Assembly (NCBI GenBank): GCA_963422705.1
Contig: OY730443.1
Coordinates: forward strand, 2,046,001-2,110,000
Source of the DNA: G963422705 sp963422705
GTDB lineage: Bacteria; Poribacteria; WGA-4E; WGA-3G
Reading direction: 5' to 3'
DNA length: 64,000 bases
Position 1 is the stretch's first letter. Every line of letters starts with the position of its first letter. A model generated the notes under the pieces. It did not search any database. It was not told the origin of the DNA and saw nothing but the letters and a program-made list of their open reading frames with translations. This document shows, piece by piece, positions 18,087-27,180 of the stretch. The position numbers and the translations under genes are program-made.

Positions 18087-19352
18087 TTATCTGTTCTTTC
18101 TTAGAGAAACGATGCGTTCTAGAATAACATCGGCGACATCACGCTTAGAGAGACGTGGCAGTTGTTCACAGGTGTCATCCTGAGCGAGTAATGTTACAAT
18201 GTTAGTATCTGTTTCAAAACCTGCACCGTCGGCGAGAATATCATTCGCAACGATGATGTCACAGTTTTTGCGAATTAACTTCGCCTTAGCATTGGAAATC
18301 AGGTCCTGCGTCTCTGCGGCAAAACAGACCAGAATTTGAGATGTTTTACGTTCACCGAGTGCTTCGGCAATATCAGGATTTCTTTCAAGTGGGAGCGATA
18401 AGGGGGCGTCAGTCTTCTTAATTTTATGTCCGGTAAATTCGCGAGGACGATAATCGGCAGGGGCGGCCGCCATTATCACAACATCAACGTTATCAAAGGC
18501 GCGTAGAACTTCCTTGTACATTTCCAGCGTTGTACTCGCGTGGTAAGTCTTAATCCCAGAGGGCGGTTTTACAGTGGTATGTCCGTGAACGAGTTGTACC
18601 TCCGCCCCGCGGCATCTTGCCGCTTCAGCGATAGCATAGCCCATCTTCCCACTAGAACGGTTGGTGATAAAACGCACCGCATCGATGTATTCGCGTGTTG
18701 CTCCCGCTGTGACAAGAACGCGGGTATCTCGCAAATCCAATTCTTTGCCTCGCACATCCAACGTTTTGCGACGATGCAGCTCCGCAGTTTCGGTAGCTGG
18801 AAGCGGGGTTGAAAGAATACCCGCAGCATGTTGCAGGATTGTTTCCACAGTATTCAAACGTCCTGTGCCTTCATAGCCACACGCCAAATCACCGCTAGCA
18901 GGTTCAACGAAATAGGTACCGTGTGCTTTTAACCTGTCAATGTTCCGCTGGACAAACGGATTGTCATACATGTGGCCGTTCATCGCAGGGGCAAGGAGGA
19001 TTGGACAGTGAACCGACACAGCAACGGTAGAGAGTGTATCATCAGCGATGCCGTTTGCTATTTTACCGATGATGTTCGCCGTTGCAGGCACAATCGCGAG
19101 TAGCGATGCCCTGTCGGCAAGTTCTATATGCGCCGGCTTCCAGCCGGCACCGGCATCAAACAGATTGAGCAAAACCGGGTTACGGGAGATTACCTGAAAT
19201 TGCAATGGTTGTACAAGCCGCGCTGCATTTTCTGTCATAACCGTGTGAACAGATGCGCCCTGTTTAACCAATTGACTTGCTAAATCCAGCGATTTATGAA
19301 TGGCGATACCGCCTGTAACACCAAGGATGATGGTCCGGTTTGTGAATTCCAT
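18087..19352 (-). CDS. coaBC: CoaBC: phosphopantothenoylcysteine synthetase/decarboxylase
   Basis: This bifunctional enzyme joins phosphopantothenate with cysteine (CoaB) and decarboxylates the product to phosphopantetheine (CoaC), in coenzyme A synthesis. The flavin-dependent CoaC half is N-terminal: GVTGGIAIHKS, catalytic His in AHIELADRA, PAMNGHMYDNP and ACGYEGTGR. The CoaB half follows from about residue 205: VTAGATREYIDAVRFITNRS, GKMGYAIAEAA and the KIKKTD loop. At 421 aa it is typical. It sits 23 bp after gmk, a common pairing, but the rpoZ gene that often lies between them is missing. Confidence 0.93.
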   Translation of the reverse strand: MEFTNRTIILGVTGGIAIHKSLDLASQLVKQGASVHTVMTENAARLVQPLQFQVISRNPVLLNLFDAGAGWKPAHIELADRASLLAIVPATANIIGKIANGIADDTLSTVAVSVHCPILLAPAMNGHMYDNPFVQRNIDRLKAHGTYFVEPASGDLACGYEGTGRLNTVETILQHAAGILSTPLPATETAELHRRKTLDVRGKELDLRDTRVLVTAGATREYIDAVRFITNRSSGKMGYAIAEAARCRGAEVQLVHGHTTVKPPSGIKTYHASTTLEMYKEVLRAFDNVDVVIMAAAPADYRPREFTGHKIKKTDAPLSLPLERNPDIAEALGERKTSQILVCFAAETQDLISNAKAKLIRKNCDIIVANDILADGAGFETDTNIVTLLAQDDTCEQLPRLSKRDVADVILERIVSLRKNR

Positions 19353-19375
19353 TTTTGGTGGTGATGCGCTTTAAT

Positions 19376-20032
19376 TTATGATTCCGACAAGACAACCCCA
19401 AATCGCTCATGAACAACCCGAGTGAGCTCTGAATCAATACGACTGCGTTCTGCGGTGATAACTGCCTGAATTTGCCTCACTACTTTCTCGACAGCATCAT
19501 CTGGATTGATGATACAGTAATCGTAATCTTGTATATGGGTGAGCTCAGATTTCGCGATATCTAAACGTTGCGCGAGTTCAGACTCGGATTCTGTGTTTCT
19601 GAGGCGAAGACGTTCTTCCAAGAGGCCAAAAGATGGCGGTAACAGCCAGAGTAGTAGTGCGCGGGCGGGTTCAAGGTTCTGCGCGCGGATTTGCAACGCA
19701 CCCTTAACCTCAATCTCTAAAATCGTGTCTTTCCCCCCACGCCGTGCCGCCGCAATTTCAGTTTTGAGCGTCCCATAGAGATTCCCCCCGTATTCCGCCC
19801 ACTCAAGGAATTCACCTTGCTGAATTCGCGCCTCAAACGCTGCTTTTGAAAGGAAATGATAATCGCTACCGTCTACCTCGTCTGGACGCGCTCTGCGAGT
19901 TGTTGCAGAAACGGCGCACCTGAGGGTTGAATCTGTTCGGCAGAGCACGTCAATCACTGTGCTTTTCCCTGAACCGGAGGGGCCCGAAAGAACTACCACC
20001 AAACTGGGGTTATGGAAACGTGCATCCCTCAC
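19376..20032 (-). CDS. gmk: Guanylate kinase
   Basis: Phosphorylates GMP to GDP with ATP. The P-loop LSGPSGSGKSTVID is at residues 15-28, followed by the GMP-binding region (TTRRARPDEVDGSDYHFLS, FLEWAEYGGNLYGT) and the lid. The 218-aa length is normal. The start is a GTG at 20032 with GAGG six bases upstream. It lies 24 bp after the polyferredoxin gene and 23 bp before coaBC. Confidence 0.94.
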   Translation of the reverse strand: MRDARFHNPSLVVVLSGPSGSGKSTVIDVLCRTDSTLRCAVSATTRRARPDEVDGSDYHFLSKAAFEARIQQGEFLEWAEYGGNLYGTLKTEIAAARRGGKDTILEIEVKGALQIRAQNLEPARALLLWLLPPSFGLLEERLRLRNTESESELAQRLDIAKSELTHIQDYDYCIINPDDAVEKVVRQIQAVITAERSRIDSELTRVVHERFGVVLSES

Positions 20033-20056
20033 TCAGCGCCTCACCTTCTATCCCAG

Positions 20057-20515
20057 TTACCCCGCTGCATCTTCAAGTTCCGTCAGCACTGGGGACTCAA
20101 TACGGATAGCATCTTTGATACAGACCTCTTCGCACAATTTGCATCCCACACAATCCTTCGGTTTCACCAATTCGCAAATTCCAAAGAAACTTTCAGCATG
20201 TTCGCCGGTGTCCGGGTCCTTGAGTTCAAGACAATCCCACGGGCAGATATGGACGCAGAAATCACATCCAGAGCAGAGTTCTTCATAGATAACGGCAATA
20301 GGACGATATGTGGGGCGACGGATAAATTTGCAAACCTCCCCAAACTCATCGCGAATTGCCTCAACCGGGCATACCATCCCGCACGCGCTACAATCTATAC
20401 ACACGTCCGCGTCGATGATGTGCAACATATTCCTGTCACCGGTAATCGCGTCAACTGGGCAATTGGTGAGGCATGCCATACACCCGATACACTCATCAGT
20501 GATATAGTAAGCCAT
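20057..20515 (-). CDS. Four-cluster polyferredoxin
   Basis: The 152-aa protein has four CxxCxxCxxxC motifs: Cys 9/12/15/19, 39/42/45/49, 81/84/87/91 and 122/125/128/132. They fall in two pairs, as in two fused 2[4Fe-4S] ferredoxin domains, so it should hold four [4Fe-4S] clusters and move electrons. The linker between the halves (CKFIRRPTYRPIAVIYEE) is unrecognised. There is no membrane segment. It is first in the gmk-coaBC-rsmA transcription unit. Its redox partner is not in the window. Confidence 0.88.
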   Translation of the reverse strand: MAYYITDECIGCMACLTNCPVDAITGDRNMLHIIDADVCIDCSACGMVCPVEAIRDEFGEVCKFIRRPTYRPIAVIYEELCSGCDFCVHICPWDCLELKDPDTGEHAESFFGICELVKPKDCVGCKLCEEVCIKDAIRIESPVLTELEDAAG

Positions 20516-20611
20516 CAGTTGTTTTCCTTCTTCTCTTTTTATCTTCTCTTATTTATTTTATTCCGGAAGCCAAAATTCCTGATTAGATGTCTACTGTGTA
20601 AACCTTAGTCT

Positions 20612-20640
20612 ATTTTATCACAACGTGAGAAAATTGTCAA
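20612..20640 (-). promoter_or_regulatory. Promoter for polyferredoxin-gmk-coaBC-rsmA
   Basis: On the minus strand a consensus TTGACA (20635-20640) and TAAAAT (20612-20617) are 17 bp apart. Transcription would start near 20605, about 90 nt before the polyferredoxin ATG. The surrounding 20516-20878 stretch is AT-rich and otherwise holds only a weak rightward TATAAT at 20805-20810. Confidence 0.7.
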
Positions 20641-20878
20641 GTCTATTTTTATTTCAGTGCTGTTCAGCTGTTCTCGAGCTGGAACGTCTTGGGACTTACT
20701 TTCTACAACGTGGACAATCAATTCGTCAATCTATTTCGTGGCCTTCTTCGTCCCGTTCCAACTTCACTGAGAATTTAAAGGTGGCATTTTGAAAGGGAGT
20801 CAGCTATAATATATGAGGGTTTCGCTATCAGCGGGAAAATAACTCCTGGGAAGAAAAATCGTTGAAAAGAGGAAAATA

Positions 20879-21649
20879 ATGGACTTAGGACTGAGGGACA
20901 AGGTCGTCGTTGTTACAGGGGCTAGTCGAGGCATCGGGCGCGCGATTGCGCACGGATTCGCGGAAGAGGGGGCGCGTCTCAGTATCTGTGGTAGGAATCC
21001 GGAGATACTCAAAAGAGTAACGGCTGAGCTCACCGAAAAGGGCGCGGAAGTTTTCGCAAAGCCGACAGATGTCACAGACAACGCGCAGGTTAACGCCTTT
21101 ATGACAGAGACTGTGGTGAAATACGGTAGACTCGATGTTGTTGTTAACAACGTCGGCGGGAGTCGCAAGACTGCATTGGCCGAGATTTCAGACAGTGAAT
21201 GGCATGAATTGCTTGATTTAAATCTCGTTTCGGCGGTGCGGATAAACCGACATGCCATCCCCGTGATGCAGAAACAGCAGAGTGGCGTGATTCTAATGAT
21301 AGCGTCTATCTATGGGCGCGAAGGGGGCGGGCACGTAACCTATAATGCTGCGAAAGCAGCTGAAATTAGCATGGCGAAATCGCTGGCAAAGGAATTGGCG
21401 CCGGACACTATCCGCGTGAACAGTATTGCCCCTGGTTCCATCCTATTCCCTGGCGGCGGGTGGGCACGTCGAATCGAAGCAGATGCGGATGGAATGGCGG
21501 CGTTTGTTAAAAGTGATATGCCGTTGGGGCGTTTTGGTAAACCCGAAGAAATCGCGAATGTGGCAGTTTTTCTTGCCTCCGAACGCGCTAGCCTTGTCAC
21601 GGGGGCATGTATCAATGTTGATGGATGTCAGTCCCATTCAAATATTTGA
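20879..21649 (+). CDS. SDR-family oxidoreductase (FabG-like)
   Basis: Classical short-chain dehydrogenase of 256 aa: NAD(P)-binding VTGASRGIGRAI, structural NNVGG (usually NNAG), the active-site Ser in IASIYG and the YNAAK catalytic pair, then NSIAPGSI. The RBS and start (GAGGAAAATAATGG) are convincing. Substrate cannot be read from the sequence; the family includes 3-oxoacyl reductases and sugar or polyol dehydrogenases. It is a single gene between an outward-facing intergenic region and the DUF1501 gene. Confidence 0.88.
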   Translation: MDLGLRDKVVVVTGASRGIGRAIAHGFAEEGARLSICGRNPEILKRVTAELTEKGAEVFAKPTDVTDNAQVNAFMTETVVKYGRLDVVVNNVGGSRKTALAEISDSEWHELLDLNLVSAVRINRHAIPVMQKQQSGVILMIASIYGREGGGHVTYNAAKAAEISMAKSLAKELAPDTIRVNSIAPGSILFPGGGWARRIEADADGMAAFVKSDMPLGRFGKPEEIANVAVFLASERASLVTGACINVDGCQSHSNI

Positions 21650-21746
21650 ATTCTAACAGGATTCATGAAAAATGTAGGCGTGAACTTTAGAATAGAGATT
21701 CTGTGCTACGTTAGATGTCGCCCGTGGTTTTCAGTCAAACAAAACT

Positions 21747-21775
21747 TTGATTTTAAAATACAAATATGTTATCAT
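21747..21775 (+). promoter_or_regulatory. Promoter of the DUF1501 gene
   Basis: TTGATT (21747-21752) and TATCAT (21770-21775) are 17 bp apart; transcription would begin near 21782, upstream of the AAAGGGA ribosome-binding site at 21794-21800. Confidence 0.55.
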
Positions 21776-21806
21776 ACTATTTCATAGGAGTTTAAAGGGA
21801 ACGAAG

Positions 21807-23123
21807 ATGAAATCAGAATTGTGGATTCCTGAATACGATACCCCAGAATTATGGAATAACGAAATCTCACGCCGCGGGTTTCTCAAGAAAGGTTTCAGCA
21901 GCTTTCTCGGGCTTGTTGCAATGCAACATTTCAGTTCAACTGTGCTTGCCCAGCCAGAGGCAGCAATCAAACGGGCCAAACACTGCATCGTACTTTTTAT
22001 GAGTGGCGGCCCGAGTCAATTAGATACGTTTCACCCGAAACCGGGTACCAAACATGGTGGCCCCTTCGCAGCGATTCCAACCAGTGTTAAAGGTATCCAA
22101 GTTTCTGAGCACCTCCCCCTTGTTGCTGAGCAAGCGCATCATTACGCGATTATCCGCTCCATGTTCTCCCGTGAGGGGAACCATGAACGAGCGCGGTATC
22201 TGCTGCACACAGGGTATTCTCCAAGCGGCATGACGCGTCACCCGACTCTCGGTTCGCTGGCTTCCTACTATCTAGATGATAACAGTACGGCTCTACCTAC
22301 ATGTGTTAATATCAATTCCCCAACGTACGCCGGCGGTTTTCTGGGAAGCATGCATGATCCGTTCGTTGTGAGTAACCCGATGGAACCGATACAAGAACTA
22401 TCATATCCGAGGCAGATGGATACACACCGTTTTCGCGAACGTCTCAAGATGCTTAATACAATTCAAAAGGACTTCGTCGCCAGACGTGTCGGGCGCAGTA
22501 CAGAAGCACACGAAGCAATTTATAAAAAGGCGGAGCGGTTGATTAATTCACCAAATATCGATGCGTTCGAACTCTCCGAAGAACCAATCGCGATTCGGGA
22601 GGCTTACGGCATGAACAAGTTTGGGCAAGGTTGCTTGATGGCTCGTAGACTGATTGAAGTCGGCGTAAATTTTGTGGAAGTCAGCCTTGATGGCTGGGAT
22701 ACACACGAAAACAATTTTGATAGAACAGAAGAACTCTTAAGTGTTGTCGACCCGGCATTTGCGATGCTCCTTGAGGAGCTCGCCGAACGCGATTTACTGG
22801 ATGAAACGGTAGTGTTATGGTTGGGTGAATTCGGACGAACCCCACGAATTAACGATAATGAGGGGCGGGACCATCATACAGAAGGCTGGGCAGCAGTTAT
22901 TGCCGGTGGTGGCATTCGCGGTGGACAGGTTATCGGCGAAACGAACGAAGATGGAACCGAGATTTTAACAGTTCCGATAGGCGTACCGGACCTATTCGCG
23001 TCGCTCTGTTTCGCATTAGGAATAGATAGGGATGAGGAAAACTACTCGCGCTCAGGACGGCCGATCCGGGTTGTAAACGATGGCTCGGTGGTTGAGGAGC
23101 TGTTCCAGCCAAGCGCGTTATAG
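21807..23123 (+). CDS. DUF1501 protein with Tat signal
   Basis: DUF1501 proteins are exported sulfatase/alkaline-phosphatase-fold proteins abundant in Planctomycetes and Poribacteria; no reaction is established. ATG 21807 follows AAAGGGA by six bases. The N-terminus carries a twin-arginine signal (SRRGFLKKGFSSFLGL, ending near VLAQ). Family blocks are CIVLFMSGGPSQLDTFHPKP, the GWDTHENNF segment, LGEFGRTPRIN and the histidine-rich DHHTEGW, likely metal ligands. At 438 aa the length is normal. The usual partner, a cytochrome-c/DUF1549-DUF1553 protein, is not adjacent. Confidence 0.88.
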   Translation: MKSELWIPEYDTPELWNNEISRRGFLKKGFSSFLGLVAMQHFSSTVLAQPEAAIKRAKHCIVLFMSGGPSQLDTFHPKPGTKHGGPFAAIPTSVKGIQVSEHLPLVAEQAHHYAIIRSMFSREGNHERARYLLHTGYSPSGMTRHPTLGSLASYYLDDNSTALPTCVNINSPTYAGGFLGSMHDPFVVSNPMEPIQELSYPRQMDTHRFRERLKMLNTIQKDFVARRVGRSTEAHEAIYKKAERLINSPNIDAFELSEEPIAIREAYGMNKFGQGCLMARRLIEVGVNFVEVSLDGWDTHENNFDRTEELLSVVDPAFAMLLEELAERDLLDETVVLWLGEFGRTPRINDNEGRDHHTEGWAAVIAGGGIRGGQVIGETNEDGTEILTVPIGVPDLFASLCFALGIDRDEENYSRSGRPIRVVNDGSVVEELFQPSAL

Positions 23124-23165
23124 CGCCGGCTGAATGCGAACACCGCTTCATACCTGGATAAATCC

Positions 23166-23735
23166 ATGCGAATCATCGCCGGAAAATTTAAAGGAAGGCC
23201 CTTGGCCGCGCCAAAAGGAAGGACAGTGAGGCCCACTTCCGCCAGAGTGAAAGAATCTGTTTTTAGCATTCTCCGTGAATGGTTGATTGATGCAAACTTT
23301 CTCGATCTTTGTGCTGGTACGGGGAGCCTGGGTATTGAAGCATTAAGCCGCGGTGCGAAGCATGTGACGTTCGTCGAAGCGGCGCGCCGGTGTACGCGCA
23401 TTATTGAGCGCAATCTTCAAGGGTGCGGCTTGAGTGTTCAGCATTCGCAGGTGAAGCTGCTTCATTGTGATATCGAAAAAGTGCTGAGTTATCCGCCCAA
23501 ATGGGAATTACCGGCAACTGGATTTGAGCTTATCTATTTCGATCCGCCTTATCATGCGGGGCTTTACGCGGGCTGCTTAGACGGGCTAGCGGCGTCGGCG
23601 CTGCTCCATGCCAGCGGGAGATTGGCTGTGGAACATTCAAAGCGGTGTTCTCTCCCGGCAACGGTGGGGATATTAACGAAATATAGGCGGGAACATTACG
23701 GGGATACCGCTTTATCCTTTTATCACGTAGCTTAG
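23166..23735 (+). CDS. rsmD: 16S rRNA guanine-N2 methyltransferase RsmD
   Basis: RsmD methylates G966 of 16S rRNA with SAM. The 189-aa protein begins MRIIAGKFKGRPLAAPKG and has the conserved RPTSARVKESVFSIL, SAM motif FLDLCAGTGSLGIEALSRGA and catalytic FDPPY. ATG 23166 is 42 bp after the DUF1501 stop. In many bacteria coaD follows; here a bicupin gene does. Confidence 0.92.
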   Translation: MRIIAGKFKGRPLAAPKGRTVRPTSARVKESVFSILREWLIDANFLDLCAGTGSLGIEALSRGAKHVTFVEAARRCTRIIERNLQGCGLSVQHSQVKLLHCDIEKVLSYPPKWELPATGFELIYFDPPYHAGLYAGCLDGLAASALLHASGRLAVEHSKRCSLPATVGILTKYRREHYGDTALSFYHVA

Positions 23736-23769
23736 TTCCTCGATGTGACGGAATCAAGAAGGACGAAAC

Positions 23770-24522
23770 ATGCAAATTCTGAATCTTCAATCCGGAACGC
23801 CGTTTCAGATGGGCAAAGGCAAAAACTGGCGAGTTGTACATCCCGATATGGGTTCTAAACAGTTAACGCTAAACCATGGGCTTCACGCCCCCGGTCAAGA
23901 ATTTACGCAGCACTATCACGATATTTCAGAAGATGCGATTGTTGTATTGGAAGGCGGTGGGGCAATTCGACAGGGTAACGTCTATACACCCATTAGCGCG
24001 GGCGATGTCATTTTCGTCCCGGCAGGGGAGATCCATGGGACTGTCAACACAACTGAGCAGTTGGCGCGGTTAATTAGTTTCCAAGCACCGCCGGATATGG
24101 CACTTTACCGGGGTGAGCGAGATATTCCTGATGAAGCCCCGACACCGGGGCAGGGACATCGGAGCAACGTCCAAGTGATTAATATGACGCAAAGTGGGCC
24201 CGTTTTTGGGAAATTTCCGGTTCCAGGAGGTACAGGGACAGGCTCTAACTCCTCTTGGCGAAGCGTTGTCTCCCCACAAAAAGGCGCTGTCCACTTGTCA
24301 TTAGACTACATCCAGCTTGATAGAGACGACGAGTTTACGCACGAACCGATAGAAACCGAATCGCTCTATGTACTCAGGGAGGGGCATGCCTCCATGAAAG
24401 TTGCTTCGGAGCATTCGGCACTCCGGCCGCATGACGTAATTTTCCTCAAGCCACAAGACACCTTCTCACTGCGTCAAACCGGGAAAGAGCCCACCACCCT
24501 GATTCATTGCTGGGCAGTCTAA
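23770..24522 (+). CDS. Two-domain cupin protein
   Basis: The 250-aa protein folds as two cupin barrels. The first has the metal-site pattern HYHDISEDAIVVLEGG and a later His in VPAGEIHGTV, so it likely binds a metal. The second (residues about 135-250) keeps the shape (EFTHEPIETESLYVLREG, DVIFLKPQDTF) with fewer ligands and may be structural. The ATG follows AAGGACGAAAC. Substrate unknown; such bicupins act on small organic acids or sugars. Confidence 0.8.
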   Translation: MQILNLQSGTPFQMGKGKNWRVVHPDMGSKQLTLNHGLHAPGQEFTQHYHDISEDAIVVLEGGGAIRQGNVYTPISAGDVIFVPAGEIHGTVNTTEQLARLISFQAPPDMALYRGERDIPDEAPTPGQGHRSNVQVINMTQSGPVFGKFPVPGGTGTGSNSSWRSVVSPQKGAVHLSLDYIQLDRDDEFTHEPIETESLYVLREGHASMKVASEHSALRPHDVIFLKPQDTFSLRQTGKEPTTLIHCWAV

Positions 24523-24619
24523 ACTTCATGCGGGAACTATTGTCCGGTAATACCAATTTGATATCTCGTGAAGACAACTTTATCTTGCTAGTGTATTAAC
24601 ACCATGGAAGGAACCATGT

Positions 24620-27163
24620 ATGAAAGCAGGTTATCTAGCAGTCTCACGGCAGGGTGAACTTGCTGTGATAAACCACAAACAATTTCAGATTCAGTTTAAT
24701 CTTTCAAAAGGGACATGGAATTACAGCGATGGAACCGGTTACACAATTATCAGAAATGGATATACCCACATCACCCTCAGCGACGGGGCGTCAATCACAA
24801 CGAAGGATGCTGGTACCTGCGAATTTATGACAGGTGTAGGTGCCTCTTCTCTGGAAACGGATAAACGCAAGCATCAGGTCCGGTTTTCTCATGAAGCCAA
24901 AGGCAAGGGCATCCGCCTAAATATCTATGTTAGCTGCTATCCCGATGAACCCCATATCGAGTTGAAAGTGGGCGTTGAAAATTTAAAAGAGGCGCCGATA
25001 AAACTACAACGTTTAACATTACTCGGCATTTCATCGAACGCTGGTAGCCTGCAATTGGGCGGTAACCCATCAGATTACTACATTTTCACGAATATGCCGC
25101 CGACAGTTCCAGGCGGCTTTCAAAAACTCTATGAAGGCTTTCAACTCAGCGACGGGGAAACTGCCGCTCCGTGTCATAACGGTATCCTTCATGATACGGA
25201 TAGCCATCGCGCTTTCGTTTTTGGATTTCTGACAACGGAGAAATGGTGGCCGCACATCCAAGCTGGTTATCCGGCGGCTGAACGGGATGCTTCCGGTGTT
25301 AACCCGTGGTCACTTTATCATCAGTGTGAAGGTGAAGCGTGTCGTCAAGGAGAAGAAATCACCTCGGAGTCGATTTACCTTAATTTTTCAATGGATGCTG
25401 CATCTGGTTATCAGCACTATACGGAGCTGTTAGCGTTGCAAAACAAGGCACAAAAGACTGAACAGATTATCGGTGGATGGAGCCTCGCGCGGCCCGCTAG
25501 AGAGATTTCTGAAGGGAGTACGAGTACCGCCGCGGATAAGCTTCATCTTAACGCTGCATCCATTATAGAGCAAACGGGACTGCTCGCTAAAAATCCACTC
25601 TTCCGGCCAAACTCCCGGGGTGGTATCAATTACATTCACCTAGATGCTGTAGCTGGAAGACGCACATTAGATGGGAGCTGGGGCCTCAATGCTGCGGACT
25701 TTCCTAATGGTATGAAGCATGTTGTCGATAACATCCGTGACAACGGCTTCAAAGCAAGTATCCGTATTAACCCTTTTTGTGAGCCGCTTGAGTCGGAATT
25801 GCTTCAAAAACGTCCACACTTATTTCTACAAAAACCGGGGCCTTCCTCTCGGAAATCCTCCCGCGGCTCCCATGCAAAAAGGGGGCGTTCACGGAAAGGC
25901 GCGGCACCCCTTTTTTTTACGCGTGGACTGACTTCTAATCAAAAAGAGTCTGCTGTATTAGACGTTTCGCATCCGGAAGCGCAAGCTTATATTCGTAAAC
26001 AGATTAAACAGATTATCAACGAATGGAAGTACGAGCTAATTCACGTCGATTTTTCCGCTTACACAACGGCACTCTCCTCCGCCCGTCATTTGAACTGGTA
26101 TGAGAGTTCCCTAACTTCTCTTCAACTCTATCGATTAGCGATTCAGTTAGTAAAAGATGAGGTACGAGAGAGCTCTGTTTCTGATAAAGAGGTGCTACTT
26201 GCAGGATATAATCTGATTGCTGCGCCCTCTATAGGAAGTTTTTCTCTTAATTCACCGATTGTGTCCGGGGCAGCCGCTCTCACCGCGGTAAATGGAAGCC
26301 ACTTTTGGCATCAGCAGCAGGGAACAAAGCACCGAATTAGTAGGTACGCGGTGCACCTTCAGGAACATAAAACCCTATGGAATCACATATTTGGCGAGCT
26401 GATCGTTGGTGAACCACGTCCGATTAACGAAGCCATTCTGGAAATGACGGCGGCTGCCTTAAGCGGCGGCGCTGTTTTCTGCAAGGATAATCTCACAACA
26501 CTCAAACCGCACCGCGCCGAACTGCTGGCGAAAATCTTTCCTCTCACCGGCGAAGCAGCGACGCCGATAGAGCTCTATGAGGAACCTTTCCCAAGAATTT
26601 GGCATCTCAAAATTCAAGCGCACCCCGGTAAAGGTAACAAGACGGAACCTCAGATGACAAATAATCTCGTTGCCATCTTTAATTGGAGCGACAAAGAGGA
26701 CGACGTTTATTTTCAACTAAGTGCGCTAGGGCTCTCTGCATCTAGAGACTATCTCGTCCACGATTTTTGGATGCGCCAATACCTAGGAAGCGTTTCTGAC
26801 AGTGTCACCTTGTTAAACGTTCCGCCACGTTCTGCAAAACTTTTGTCCCTACGGGAAGCGGAAGACAAGCCGCAGTTGCTTGCAACAGATATGCATTATA
26901 CCCAAGGAAGCGTTGAGATTCTATCGGCAGGTTGGGATGCTCAAAGCGAAAACTATCTGCTGGTTTGCAAACCGCCTCGGCAAGCAGAAAGTACTTGTTT
27001 TATTCATGTCCCAGATGACTATTTGCCGATAGGTGTGTCTGCTTATGGCTGCGATTATCAATACAGCTGGGACAAACCTATCTGTAGAATCACATTCGGA
27101 ATAACGGAAACGCTGGTTCATGCCAGCATACAATTCTCGAAAACGTCAGGGGGCAACCTATAG
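24620..27163 (+). CDS. Divergent GH36-type glycoside hydrolase
   Basis: The 847-aa protein has a large N-terminal beta region (1-320), a TIM-barrel centre and a C-terminal beta domain, as in GH36/GH27-like alpha-galactosidases. Family-like blocks are YIHLDAVAG (D342), the FPNGMKHVVDNIRDNGFK segment, LDVSHPEAQAYIR and HVDFS, whose D477 aligns with the catalytic nucleophile of KxDF. The acid/base Asp is not identified, so activity is uncertain. A basic insertion (about 405-437, rich in K, R and S) interrupts the barrel and its DNA forms a terminator-like hairpin. No signal peptide, so probably cytoplasmic. Substrate unknown. Confidence 0.65.
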   Translation: MKAGYLAVSRQGELAVINHKQFQIQFNLSKGTWNYSDGTGYTIIRNGYTHITLSDGASITTKDAGTCEFMTGVGASSLETDKRKHQVRFSHEAKGKGIRLNIYVSCYPDEPHIELKVGVENLKEAPIKLQRLTLLGISSNAGSLQLGGNPSDYYIFTNMPPTVPGGFQKLYEGFQLSDGETAAPCHNGILHDTDSHRAFVFGFLTTEKWWPHIQAGYPAAERDASGVNPWSLYHQCEGEACRQGEEITSESIYLNFSMDAASGYQHYTELLALQNKAQKTEQIIGGWSLARPAREISEGSTSTAADKLHLNAASIIEQTGLLAKNPLFRPNSRGGINYIHLDAVAGRRTLDGSWGLNAADFPNGMKHVVDNIRDNGFKASIRINPFCEPLESELLQKRPHLFLQKPGPSSRKSSRGSHAKRGRSRKGAAPLFFTRGLTSNQKESAVLDVSHPEAQAYIRKQIKQIINEWKYELIHVDFSAYTTALSSARHLNWYESSLTSLQLYRLAIQLVKDEVRESSVSDKEVLLAGYNLIAAPSIGSFSLNSPIVSGAAALTAVNGSHFWHQQQGTKHRISRYAVHLQEHKTLWNHIFGELIVGEPRPINEAILEMTAAALSGGAVFCKDNLTTLKPHRAELLAKIFPLTGEAATPIELYEEPFPRIWHLKIQAHPGKGNKTEPQMTNNLVAIFNWSDKEDDVYFQLSALGLSASRDYLVHDFWMRQYLGSVSDSVTLLNVPPRSAKLLSLREAEDKPQLLATDMHYTQGSVEILSAGWDAQSENYLLVCKPPRQAESTCFIHVPDDYLPIGVSAYGCDYQYSWDKPICRITFGITETLVHASIQFSKTSGGNL
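25876..25918 (+). repeat. Terminator-like hairpin inside the GH36-like gene
   Basis: AAAAAGGGG (25876-25884) pairs with CCCCTTTTT (25907-25915), followed by more T, around a 22-nt loop that itself has a GCG/CGC stem. It resembles an intrinsic terminator but lies in frame within coding sequence, where it encodes the basic insertion. Confidence 0.5.
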
Positions 27164-27180
27164 GACAAAGAAATCCGTTT

